NCBI GenBank assembly: GCA_030340625.1
Contig: JAOPHQ010005436.1
Location: 90,001 to 154,000 of the forward strand
DNA: 64,000 nt
Source of the DNA: Merluccius polli
Lineage: Eukaryota; Chordata; Actinopteri; Gadiformes; Merlucciidae
Direction of reading: 5' to 3'
Each line of letters starts with the position of its first letter. The stretch's first letter is position 1. The translations under genes were made by a program, and so were the position numbers. The notes under the pieces were generated by a model. The model did no database searches, had not been told where the DNA came from, and saw nothing but the letters and a program-made list of their open reading frames with translations. Positions 25,560 through 35,423 of the stretch are shown here, piece after piece.

Positions 25560-26275
25560 ACCGAGCGGCAGCTAGCTGAGCTGGCTCACCAGACCTCAGC
25601 AGCTAGCTGAGCTGGCTCCCCAGACCTCAGCAGCTGGCTAAATGGGCTTCGGAGAGTACAGCTGCTAGCAAAATTAGCTGACCAATCCTTTTGCGTTGAC
25701 TTGTTGCTGTACCACAGTATCACATGATGCCATGATGGCATTAGTTTTATATCTTCAGCCTTGATAATTAAAGAAAGGACCGAGATAAATCCATGTTATT
25801 ATATTTATTTTAATTTTTAGTTTTCTAATATAAAGCACTATTAAGAGTATGAGGAGTACTTTTCATATTTTTACCCATATATTCCAATATGCTGGTCACG
25901 CTGTATTTTTAATGTTTTTAAATGTATATAAAACATTGACTTAATTAATTTGTTTTATGGGGTTATGGAATGGACTATCAGTGGGCCTAATAGTTGTTAT
26001 TTTTATATTTAAAGTACTATCCTAAGCAATATGAAAATAGACAATGTCATCTTAAAACAAATGTATATTGTCATGATTAAATGTACACCTTTACTCTTTT
26101 GTATATATAGATTAAACATTTAACAATCACATTTTTGTATTTCATTCATTTAGTTGAGTTCTTGTTATTATGACCCCAACTTAAAGGTTGCTTCTATATT
26201 AAAACCATTAAACATGCTTACATTGAATGACATGTATTTTATGATAAAATGCAATAAAATATGTTAAGTAACCAT
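25560..26275 (+). other. cttnbp2nl: cttnbp2nl 3'UTR with polyadenylation signal
   Basis: A/T-rich sequence after the stop. AATAAA sits at 26,253-26,258, with ATTAAA-type signals slightly upstream. Just after the stop, AGCAGCTAGCTGAGCTGGCT is repeated imperfectly two or three times (about 25,567-25,670). Confidence 0.7.
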
Positions 26276-26584
26276 GGCCTCAAAAATTGCTGTGGGCAAA
26301 GCGAGTACCAAGTACAGAGATCTCATGAGATTTACCCATGGAAACAAAAAAGGAAACATTTGAAGACCAAGCAGGGAATATGAATACAGAGAAAACAGGT
26401 GAGATGGGACAGGTGAACCTAATAAGGCAAACAAGGTGACATCAAGAGGCCTAGAACAGTTCTCAAAGTGGGGTCCATGGCATATGGCCAAGGGTCTGCA
26501 AAATAATTAATAAAACTCCTACATAAATTATTAAAAATAAAAAATGTAAAAATAAAACAAGCGTACCTTTGAGATAATTCTTTG
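26276..26584. other. intergenic, tail-to-tail junction
   Basis: Short spacer between the cttnbp2nl 3' end and the first TRIM duplicon. No gene is seen. Confidence 0.5.
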
Positions 26585-26790
26585 CTACTACTAATGCTAC
26601 TACTACTACTACCACTACTAAGTTACTAACTTAGTAGTGGTAGTATTGGTAATATTCAAACATATTGTAGTACAAATTGTATTTTTAGATTTAACATCAA
26701 TCAATAATTAAAATACATGTATATCTAGAAATGTATTTTAATTATTATTATTATTATTAGTAGTAGTAGTAGTATGTAAAATACACTTCT
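26585..26790 (+). repeat. duplicon edge, unit 1: (CTA)n plus two hairpins
   Basis: A short CTA tract is followed by CCACTACTAAGTTA-C-TAACTTAGTAGTGG (26,612-26,640), a perfect 14-bp-arm palindrome. A second palindrome about 80 bp later is built on AATACAT...ATGTATT. The same cassette recurs at the edge of all five TRIM units. Confidence 0.9.
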
Positions 26791-27650
26791 ATGTTTGTGA
26801 AACCTGCTTAGTTAACCCTATGGAAGATTTTAAAGACTCAGAGTAGCCTACAGCGCAAAAGGAATTGGATTGGCAAATTAGCATATGGCCACGTTTGACG
26901 GAGATACCGATGTGCCTGATTTTGAAGACGTTGATGAGGAATGTGTTGTATCCAGCGAACCGTACCTCTACGAGCCGGAATACACGGATGAAGATCGAAG
27001 AAGAAGATCGAAGAAGATCGAGATGGATGCACAAAGGGCAAGCTTTTATTGTTACAATTGTTAAATGCACACTGAATCACCATGTTGCCTAGTCGTTGTT
27101 TCCAATCCAATGATTCAATCCCGCTACTACTGTCCCGCGCTTCTGTCACGCGCCTCTCTGTTTACTTTCCGCGGTTGAGATTTGGTATTACTAACCTGAG
27201 CAAAGTAAAATTCCGCTGCTGATGAGAAACTAGTCCCTCAAACTGCGATGATTCATGCAATGCGAGGTTGGTTTTATTTCTAACATTATTCTATCAACAC
27301 AGAATTTACATCGATAGTCTGACGTTATAGTTGATTTGCCTTGGGTGTACTGTGGAGTGGGTAAGACTGTTTTTATTGGCAGGCTAGTCGATACTGTTGA
27401 CTTTCGCTAGCTTAGCACCAGCGAACTGTGCAACTAGAAGGACTGCATGAAATTTGTTGAAAACGTCTCCAATGATAAATAACACACTGGCTGACTTGGA
27501 AATGAGGTCCTATGTCCAAAATTCCGAACTACCCCTTTAAGTCACTTCCTTTCATGGCTAAAAATATATCAATACATTTAATAAAGGCAAAGGTTGTAGA
27601 TTGCTCATGAATATTCATGTATCTGATAGGCTGTGACGCGACCTGCCACG
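26791..27650. other. insertion found only in unit 1
   Basis: In units 2-5 the hairpin cassette leads almost directly to ATCAATACAATATAAAACCG. In unit 1 about 860 bp of other sequence intervenes. Near its end it holds GTCCAAAATTCCGAACTACC, a phrase typical of dispersed fish elements. Its ends are not resolved. Confidence 0.5.
26885..27064 (+). CDS. short acidic open frame, unknown
   Basis: A 59-codon frame opening MATFDGDTDVPDFEDVDEEC and containing PYLYEPEYTDED then an Arg/Lys-rich stretch ending FYCYNC. The acidic start plus EPEYTDE resembles the N-terminus of a repeated teleost gene or transposon-associated protein, but I cannot name it. It sits in the unit-1-specific insertion. Probably a fragment of a mobile or dispersed sequence. 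Confidence 0.25.
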   Translation: MATFDGDTDVPDFEDVDEECVVSSEPYLYEPEYTDEDRRRRSKKIEMDAQRASFYCYNC

Positions 27651-28063
27651 TGGGGGTAAACAATACAATATAAAACCGATCATAAACAATAGGTAGTCAA
27701 TACAATATAAAACCGATCATAATCAATAGGTAATCAATACAATATAGATTGATTCCCTATTCCTACTTTGGATAGTTTTAAGTGTAAAACCCATCATAGT
27801 AACCCATTGGTCATGTACTGCCCATCTGTTGCTACAGTACTACATTACCATGACAACAATAGGCTCAATGTCAACATGTCCCCTTTTTTCATGTCACAAA
27901 TATTAACATCAGATATTTGGTAGAAATTTTGACCGCCAAACTACAAATGTCCCGCACTTTAAAAGTGCTGCAATAATCATTTGTGTGCACGCGATGTGTT
28001 AGTTGTGCGCGCAAAGTCGTTTCTGCTCGGGATATTTGGCCGTGATATGATGATGATCATAAA

Positions 28064-28620
28064 CTACAACCCACACAGAGACACTGAGGAACCAGAACCA
28101 GACCAGAACCTAAACCCAGGGAGGAGGTCCCCCTGGGTGAATGTGGTGCTGAAGGTGTGGATGAGTGTCAGTGTGTCTGAGGACCCTCCTACACCTGGGG
28201 ACACTCTGTAGAAGGACAGAGAGCCAGCAGGCCGGTCCAGATACACTCCTACTCTGGTGGAGCCAGAGGGGCGGAGACGGATGACTGGGTTACTACCGCT
28301 GTACCGGGCACCGTAACGATCATCAAAACAATCAAGTCTCCAGGACTTGTTGTTCTTTCCAAGCCTGCTGTCATCACCTACTCCTCTCCTTGTGATTCCT
28401 CTGTATGTCACTCCTATAGAAACAGCTCCTCTCCTCTCCACCTCCCAGTAACAGCGGCCAGTCAGACTCTCTCTACACAACACCTGGGACAAGGAGTCAA
28501 ATCTCTCTGGGTGGTCAGGATAAGACTGATCCTCTTCAACCCACATCACCTTCCTGTGGTCCTCAGACAGTGAGAGACATCTCCAGGCTGTGTTTGGGTC
28601 TAGTGTGAGTTCACAGGCAT
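28064..28620 (-). CDS. TRIM copy 1, PRY-SPRY (B30.2) exon
   Basis: Starts after the acceptor TCTCCCATCAG|AT. The split codon T|AT gives Tyr, so the junction reads KKYACELTLDPNTAWRCLSL: the PRY LDPxTA motif in its expected place. It continues with RCYWEVE and VGVYLDRPAGSLSFYRV (SPRY core) and ends SVSLCGL, then TAG. 184 complete codons plus the split one. Copy 1 uniquely reads FRFWSGSGSS before the end, two residues longer than the other copies and closer to the usual family form (FWSGSS). Confidence 0.94.
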
Positions 28621-28694
28621 CTGATGGGAGAACAAGACATGATTAGGCGGCTGAAGATCGGGTCGATTCCCGGTTTTCCGGTCCGGTGCACCAG

Positions 28695-29422
28695 TAGCCT
28701 AGAAAACTAGACGCCCCTAGCGGCAGCAAATTGAATTTACAGCCAGGGGGTCTAGCCCTTCGTCGTCATTTTTCGGTGCTGGAAACAGAAAATCTGTCAG
28801 GCCAATCACAGCATGAGGGGCGGAGTCAGAAGCCGGGCTACCTAATTGGCCTTTTTCACAGAAGACATTTTGACTTGTCATCATAGGAAAAGCACAGGTG
28901 TAAATAATCAAATGAATGATGGCTGAATTCCATTTAGCTGCTTTAGTTTCAGGGTGCTGGCGTTGTGCATGATGTCTCACTGTCACAGCTTACTGGGACA
29001 GAGCCGTCGTTAACATTATTATTAGTAACACCTGTGCTTTTCCCACTATGACAAGTCAAAATGTCTGCTGTGAAAAAGGCCTATGATGACAGAGTTGCGA
29101 CGGTTCCGTGTTAGAGGTAAACAATGGCTGCTGCTGCTGGCGAACAGTTGTCTTTCGACTCGGCTTTGGCCGTGACTCTTCAAGACTTGAAGTTAACATT
29201 TTATTTCACTATTCTTCCACAATCCACCGTACGGAACACTTCCCCATGGACTAATGTCCGTCGCCATGACTACGTCACCTTCTTTGTTGCTCTGATTGGT
29301 TGTAGCGCTATCCTATTGCGTGCAGAGGGAACTTGAAAGACAACTGTTTATCCCGCCCACACTGCCAATGGAGCAATGCCAGACCCGACATCTTTCTGAT
29401 GTGTGTCTGGCTTGCCAGGCTA
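28695..29422 (+). mobile_element. 728-bp element with 9-bp TSD in copy 1 intron
   Basis: Begins TAGCCTAGAAA, ends TTGCCAGGCTA. The 9-bp GTGCACCAG flanks it on both sides (28,686-28,694 and 29,423-29,431). A second, opposite-orientation member is at 47,339. The target length suggests a Mutator-like element, though the termini are short. It enlarges the copy 1 intron to 940 bp, against 203-208 bp in copies 2-5. There is no transposase frame. Confidence 0.75.
28848..29081 (+). mobile_element. foldback MITE nested in the 9-bp-TSD element
   Basis: Arms of about 54 bp open GGCCTTTTTCACAG and close CTGTGAAAAAGGCC. Both arms contain the complement of ACTTGTCAT and GAAAAGCACAGGTGT. The related element at 47,339 lacks this insert, showing that it is a later insertion. 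Confidence 0.75.
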
Positions 29423-29560
29423 GTGCACCAGCCTAAACCGGTTTGATTGGATGCAAACCGACTGGACTGGCATTTGTCACAAAGAGACCAATACAAAAGT
29501 GTGGATGGACTTTCCATCTAAATAGTTAGTGTGTGTTAATCAAACTAAACAGACACTTAC

Positions 29561-30620
29561 ACTTCTTAAGACCTGGGTCAGGCACCTTCTTCATCTCCAT
29601 GCTCAGTGTCTCCTCCAGCTGATCCAGGGATCTCCTCAAGGTCCCTACGTATGATGGAGGACAGACCTCCACTGTGGTCCAGTCCCTGGTCGGTGGATCC
29701 TTCATGGATCTGAAGCTCTGGAGGAAGTCAAGGTGGTCTTCAGTGTGTGTGAGCTGCTTCACCTCTGAGCTTCTATTGGTCAGATCTTCTATTTCCTGCT
29801 CCAGCTGTTTGATGAGGCCTTTGGCTTGTTTCTCTGTGGATTTCAGTTTCTCTTTGACTGTTTGGTTGAAATCATCCCGCTGCTCTTCAATGCAGCTCAT
29901 CAGAGCATTGAGGACCTGCTCACCATCGGCTATCTGTCTGTCTGCGTCTGCTTTGCTGCGTTGTACTGTGTCGTTGATCTCCCGAATCTTTCGTTTTCTC
30001 TCCTGGATCATCTGCTGAACTTCAGACTTTATCTTCCCCAGCTGGGCGGTCTTCACTTCATATTCCTCCTTTAGAGGTACAACAGGATGGGACTTGTGGT
30101 CCGTCACTGTGCAGATCTGACACAAACACACCTGTTCACTCTGGCAGAAGAGCTCCAGGAGTTGGTTGTGTTTCTTACACATCCTGTCTTCCAGACAGTC
30201 CATAGGCTCAACCATCTGATGTTTCTGCAGGCGTGCGACTCTCTGATGTGGCTCCAGGTGGGTGTGGCAGTAAGAGGTAAAACACACTAGGCAGGACTTC
30301 ACAGCCTTCAGCTGGGTCCCAGTACAGACGTCACAGGGAACTTCTCCTGGTTCAACACTAGGCAGCTCTTTGACTCTTACGGACCATCTAAACTGATCCA
30401 CCATCTCTGATATGAAGGTATTGACTCGTAGATCAGGTCTTGTGTGGAACATCTCATTGCAAATAGGACATTTGTACTGGACGTGGTCATCCCAGAACGT
30501 TGTAATACAGGTTCTGCAGAAGTTGTGTCCACAAGGTGTAAAAACTGGGCTGTTGAACACATCCAGACAGATGGAGCAGGAAAAGTTCTCCTCAGACCAG
30601 GAAGTGTTAGCAGAGGCCAT
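29561..30620 (-). CDS. TRIM copy 1, RING/B-box/coiled-coil exon
   Basis: E3 ubiquitin ligase of the teleost bloodthirsty-related/TRIM39-TRIM21-like group (family inference). 353 codons plus one base, ending CTTAAGAAGT|GTAAGT. RING: C15, C18, C30, H32, C35, C38, C51, C54. B-box 1: C96, C99, C110, C113, C118, H121. B-box 2: C148, H151, C159, C167, C170, H175, H178. Coiled coil about 185-305. The acceptor TTTTCTAG|GAATGG precedes MASAN, so an upstream exon is expected. Copy 1 lacks the 41-nt exon of the other copies, so MASAN is its likely start. The protein would be 538 aa. Oddities: W79 for Arg, C142 for Arg, and one codon missing at PPTRDW (PPHTRDW or PPPTRDW in the other copies). Confidence 0.95.
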
Positions 30621-30749
30621 TCCTAGAAAAAATGTGTTTCATTAAGATAACATTAATTTTTCTAATGTATTAAAAAGTCAAATAAAGGTTTTATCTCATT
30701 TAAATATATTTTTAAATTATATATATATATATAACAGAAGGGTTGTACC

Positions 30750-32761
30750 CAGGGGTGGTTCTAGGATCAGACCTTTGGGGGGGCTCAGAGGGGCTGTGAG
30801 GGAAAGAGAAATCACGTATGTGAGAGAATCATACTGGCAACAGGCCCAAGTAGGCCAATTAGGCCTACTTCTACTTATGTATTAATTAGGACATATCTTG
30901 GGTTCTATTTGGAGTACAAAAATAATATTGGTATAGTTGGAAAGGTAAAAATGTCCTCTTCGTTTGGGGTGGCTGAGGTTGAATTTGGGGAGGCTGAAGC
31001 CCCCCCAAAAACGGCCTAAAACCGCCACTGGCCGGGACAACGAGATATAAGAAGAGGGCTCTTGGGGACGCCAGTGATTATTTCTACGTCACCTGAATTG
31101 TAATGTCAAATACACGTGTGACATTGTGGTGCAGGGGAGAGAATTGCATGTCATCTGCACAGGAGACCCGGGTTCAAGTACCAGTGAGGGAGTGTGCTGT
31201 AGTGTTGTTTTATTTCTACATGAATTGTAATGTCAAATACAAGTGCGACTTCCTAGTACATCACAGTGGACGTCCAGGTGGTGCAATGCAGAGCGCTACA
31301 GGTTATCAGATCTGTAGACCAGGCGTCGAGTCCCGGCAAGGGACAGCTATGTGGTTTCCTCTTGTGTATTGTAATGTCAAATACAAGTGCGACTTCCCTA
31401 CAGGTCATAGCAGGTCGTCTCGGTGGCATGATGGAGAGAGCCGTGGTCTACTGCTCTGACTGACCTGGTATCGTATCCTGGTAGTTGGACTCTCTCCCCA
31501 TTCCCTGGGTAGAGGGGGATCTAAGGAGGGCTCTTGGGGATGCCAGTGATTGGCAGAGGGCTATTCGAGACATAGTATTACACTCCTGACATACCACAAC
31601 AGTCAGGGATATAGGTGGAGGTCTCCAACAACAGTTAGAGTAACAGTTGTGCAAGTAGGTGTCCCCAACTGCTGTATAGCAGTTGGGGACACCTACTTAC
31701 ACAACTGTTACTGACCTCTGCCTAACTGGGACAACTGTGTCCCTGACTGTTGTGGTATGTCAGGAGTGTCATACTACATCTCCAACAGCCCTCTGTCAAT
31801 CACCGGCATCCCTAAGAGCCCTTCTTATATCCCCCTCTACCCCTGGGGAATGGGGAGAGAGTCTGACTACCAGGATACGATACCAGGTCAGTCAGAGCAG
31901 TAGAACACGGCTCTTTCCATCATGCCACCGAGACGCCACGACCTGTAGGGAAGTCGCACTTGTATTTGGCATCACAATACACAAGAGGAAACCTCATAGA
32001 TGTCCCTTGCCGGGACTCGACCCCTGGTCTACAGATCTGATAACCTGCAGCGCTCCGCATTGCACCACCTGGACACCCACTGCGACGTACTAGGAAGTCG
32101 CACTTGTATTTGACATTACAATACACAAGAGGAAAAACACATAGATGTACCTTGCCGGGACTCGAAACCTGGACTACAGAGCTGATAACCTGCAGCGCTC
32201 TGCGTTGCGCCACCTGGACGCCCTCTGTGATGTGCTGGAAAGTCGCACTTGTATTTGACATTACAATTCATGTATAAATAAAACATCACCACACAATTCT
32301 CTCCCCTGCACCACAAGGTTGCTTGTATTTGACATTACAATTCAGGTGATGTAGAAATTAGACAATCCCAGCCAGATCTCCCTTGCCAGGACTTGAACCC
32401 CCACTCCCCGGAGCTCAGAGCGCATGGCTCTGTCCGTTGCACCAACAAGACACACGGTGTGAGATGGACAGAATTTGCACGTGTAATTCACAATTCACAT
32501 CACATAGAAATAAGACGGCGCCACAGAGATCTCCCTCACCGGGCCTTGAACCCAGACCGAGCTGACAACCCACGACTCTAGCCTCCGGAAGTTACACTTT
32601 ACATTACAATTCACGCCAGGACTTGCGTCTCTTCGCTGTACCACCACCTTCTTAAGTGATCAAATATCAAGGACACACAAGTTTGACAGCAGAGACTGGG
32701 GGGGATCAGACCTTTGGGGGGGCTCAGAGGGGCTGTGAGGGAAAGAGAAATCACGTATGTG
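30750..32761 (+). mobile_element. hAT-like composite with palindromic tRNA-like array, unit 1 (right end lost)
   Basis: Starts CAGGGGTGGTTCTAGG after GTTGTACC (30,742-30,749). An inner copy of the terminal module ends CCGCCACTG near 31,031. Then comes the palindromic array of tRNA-like modules (about 31,080-32,640), then a second terminal module that breaks off at CACGTATGTG (about 32,761). From there the sequence jumps to the SINE-like tail. Compared with unit 2, the right terminus and about 1 kb beyond are deleted. Confidence 0.75.
31097..32600. repeat. palindromic array of tRNA-like modules, unit 1
   Basis: The spacer ATTGTAATGTCAAATAC occurs directly at 31,097, 31,224 and 31,368. Its reverse complement (with small changes) starts at 31,962, 32,106, 32,251 and 32,325. 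Each spacer leads into a block with pol III box-A-like (TGGNGCAANGCAGAG) and box-B (GGTTCRAGTCC) sequences. Perfect box B GGTTCAAGTCC is at 32,389-32,399 (minus) and GGTTCAAGTAC at 31,171. The centre is AACTGCT-GTAT-AGCAGTT at 31,667-31,684. Acceptor-stem pairing is poor, so these are tRNA-derived modules, not intact tRNA genes. Confidence 0.75.
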
Positions 32762-33024
32762 TCACCTGCTCCTCCTCAGTCACTTTGGATAAAGAATCTG
32801 CTAAATTATTAAATAGTAATATATTAGTTTAATTTTGACAAACAGCAATTAACTTCATACACCACTGAGAGGTTTTTAGTAGGCTACAGTTTACACATTT
32901 ACATAACATATTTAATAATGTTTTTAACATACGTGTTTACAGAAAAATAGCAAACAACCTATTGCTATGATATATAAGCGATTCATATTTATGATATATC
33001 ACAGATCAGAGTTGACTACAGTAC
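32762..33024. other. SINE/LINE-like tail and 5' intron sequence, unit 1
   Basis: CACTTTGGATAAAGAATCTG is a degenerate form of the widespread fish retroposon tail (TTTGGATAAAAGCGTCTG). It is followed by A/T-rich sequence shared by all units. Confidence 0.5.
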
Positions 33025-33160
33025 CTTAGTCTTCTTCCTGCTGTAGTAAAGTGTTCAACACCAAACCGTCCCACTAAGTAACAAGGAATGTATGATGTTG
33101 TGAACCAGCCAGTTTGTCCAGTTCCCCTCCCAGTTTAAACTCCTCCCAGATAACCTCTTG
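33025..33160 (-). other. candidate 5' non-coding exon, copy 1
   Basis: On the minus strand a conserved block ends GAAGAAGACTAAG|GTACTG, a usable donor. It is preceded by a relatively G/C-rich segment containing GAGGGGAACTGG and GGAGGAGTTTAAACTGGG. It is kept in every unit that is fully in view. Inferred first exon; the 5' end is arbitrary and there is no clear TATA or interferon-response element. Confidence 0.3.
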
Positions 33161-33235
33161 TAGGGTCCGTGTACGAAGTATAATTCATTTACAGTTGTTC
33201 ACGTTGTATAATGAAAAAGGCCGGTTTAGGGGGTA

Positions 33236-33430
33236 TTGCCTGATTTCATTGTCCTAGACGTGCAATGCAATTCAGTGCACCAAAGTGTCAGCTTGTTCTA
33301 TTATCCAAATTGTACAATGAAAATTCAACAAGGAAGTCGAGAGCCGGAAACAGAGACGGCTCGCCTTCAAAGTGTGTTGGCTGCAGCGGCCAATTTAAGG
33401 AGAGCTAAACTAAATACATATTTATTTATA
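33236..33430 (+). other. conserved short frame MKIQQGSREPET, unknown
   Basis: A frame containing MKIQQGSREPETETARLQSV and then an Ala-rich and Arg-rich stretch recurs in units 1-4. In unit 4 the ATG is destroyed by a 6-bp deletion, and in units 3-4 the downstream sequence diverges into a LINE-like 3' tail. I recognise no family. More likely part of a dispersed repeat than a gene. Confidence 0.3.
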
Positions 33431-33599
33431 TTTAGTATAAGTCATATTTCTGCCACTTTCCCACCACTTATTGTGAATAAATTGCAAATGGGCACAAACA
33501 CTGGAATTATTATAGAGTGCTGTGATTCATGTAGGCATGTCATGATTAATTTACATATTCAACTTATTTATTTGATTAAGGCTACCTAATCTGTTAGTC

Positions 33600-33712
33600 A
33601 TTAGATTAGATTCAACTTTATTGTCATTGCTCAGAGTACAAGTACAGATGCTAAACTGCATTTTGTTGTCTCTGTACTCTGACAATAAAGTTGAATCTAA
33701 TCTAATCTAAAT
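33600..33712. repeat. foldback of LINE-tail type, unit 1
   Basis: ATTAGATTCAACTTTATTGTC is mirrored about 75 bp later by GACAATAAAGTTGAATCTAA, a common terminal motif in fish. Also present in units 2 and 4. Confidence 0.6.
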
Positions 33713-33848
33713 GCTATATAAATAAACGCGAGTCACCTCTCAAATAAAGTTGTGAGTATACAATACAATACAAACAAAATCTGAATGTATAAATAAATAA
33801 TGTTGATAAACTTGAAAAACATCATAATATATTTAAAAAAAAATACAA

Positions 33849-34504
33849 TTATACAATATTTAGTAGTGGAATTGAAGAGGGGATGAACGATTTGGAATAG
33901 CGGTTAGTTTTACAAGCAGGTAAAACATAACGACGCCCTGATGGCAACAAAGAAAATTCACTTGAATTCAAGTCCCTTTGTTTCACTCCGGTGATGTTAG
34001 AACAGATTTTAACAATACTGTTCAGGCTGTTTCTGTCTTTTACTGTGAGACTGTGAAACCAGCAGATCAAAGAAAAGCTCAGGAGACTCTCAATAAAAGA
34101 TTGATAAAAATGGCAGAGGATGACGGGACGAACAGAAAAGGAATTGAGTTTGTGGAGAAGGTGAATCTTTTTAATGTTTTAATTTTTTTAATTTATTTAA
34201 AAGGGACAGTGTACATTAATCAACATGTCCATTACATAGGACATGTAAATGTACCAGATTTAGTTATACAAACTATTTTTCATCTGTTGCCCCGCTCCAC
34301 AATAGCCTTATTGTTCACATCAAACTTAAGGTGATCATTGAAAATAGTACCAACATATTTGCAGGATGTAACTATTACATCTAACACACTTTCGTTATGT
34401 ATGATACATTCTTCAGCTGCATTTCTGTTGCGTCTAAAATCAATAATCAGTTCCTTGGTTTTAGATACATTTAAGTCCAGGAAGTTATCATCACACCAAC
34501 ACAT
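33849..34504 (-). pseudogene. LINE reverse-transcriptase fragments, unit 1
   Basis: Minus-strand frames read LLPSGRRYVLPACKTNRYSK and SFIPSSIPLLN (the typical C-terminal end of a fish LINE ORF2, RRYRxPxxKTNRxxxSFIPSAIxLLN). Upstream is WCDDNFLDLNVSKTKELIID (the segment after the catalytic domain). About 200 bp of other sequence separates the two, and the catalytic core is absent. Non-functional. Confidence 0.8.
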
Positions 34505-35244
34505 TAAATCAGTGAGAGCATTCCTGTGGTGTGATGCTGAGCCTTGGAGACGGACAGCAACGCAGCATCGTCAGAACATGTGACCAAACAGCTTCCTGCA
34601 TCCGCCAGTATACAGAATAAAGAGTCGGGGCCAAAAGTATGCTGTGTTGCCTTTACTTACCACTGCATTCATTTTGTTATTATATACGCCAGAGGATAAT
34701 CCACCAAAAATATTTGTATTTATTTTTTATTTATGTAGCCTAGTTAAGAGAGAGAACAGTAAAGAAACTTGAAAGATTTTTTACATCGGATAGCTTAGTA
34801 GCGTTATTGTCATGACAACAGAGCCAGTAATAAAGTCAAAGTTCAAGGTAAATCAACTCTTTCTACCAGTCAGACTCATCACAGGTCGCAACACTATGTA
34901 TGACCTTTAGTATGGTCAGGTCCAGTATTCTTCAAGAATGTTGTTTTCATGTTTATTTATCTTGTATGTATTTTCTTAAAGTTAGGTTTTATTAGGCCCC
35001 TTTTTTTGGATATTAAGGTTAGGGCTCTTATTCTGAAGGAGTCCTTTTGGTAGACGGAAACATCCATATAGTAGATCGTCACGTGTGTCTGCCCAACGTC
35101 AGAAAATGCTGAATTTTATTTGTTTAGCACTTGGCTGATAAAGGCACAAGGTTTGCCATCATTTCATTTTCATGTGGTGTTCAATGTTTAGTCATATGGG
35201 ATACTTTTATAGTTTTGCTGAGTGTGTTTAGGCTAGCAAGACTA
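34505..35244. other. unit 1 intergenic remainder
   Basis: Sequence repeated in all units but with no recognisable gene. The open frames are antisense to the LINE fragment or low complexity. Confidence 0.5.
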
Positions 35245-35289
35245 CTACTACTAATAATAATTATAATAATAATACTAATACTACTACTG

Positions 35290-35323
<34 letters not shown>

Positions 35324-35391
35324 CACTACTACTACTACTACTACTACTGCTACTACTACTACTACTACTACTACTTCCACTACTACTACTA

Positions 35392-35423
<32 letters not shown>

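Noticed and set aside
27981..28211. Plus-strand frame MCARDVLVVRAKSF, repeated near each B30.2 exon
   Set aside because: Antisense to the B30.2 3' end and 3'UTR.
29674..30645. Plus-strand frames of 60-114 codons over the RING exon, recurring in all five copies
   Set aside because: They recur only because they are antisense to the conserved TRIM exon; the minus frame carries the zinc ligands.
31262..31345. A functional tRNA gene
   Set aside because: Box A and box B-like sequences are present, but the acceptor stem does not pair and the anticodon loop is too long, so no isotype can be assigned.
31103..32581. Frames of 60-118 codons with repeated NCNVKYKCDF
   Set aside because: They translate the 17-nt spacer and tRNA-like modules. 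Frames are not kept between units, and the repeat structure is explained by non-coding modules.
33978..34583. Plus-strand frames such as MAEDDGTNRKGIEF and MHDVTITSNT, repeated in each unit
   Set aside because: Antisense shadows of the LINE reverse-transcriptase fragments on the minus strand.
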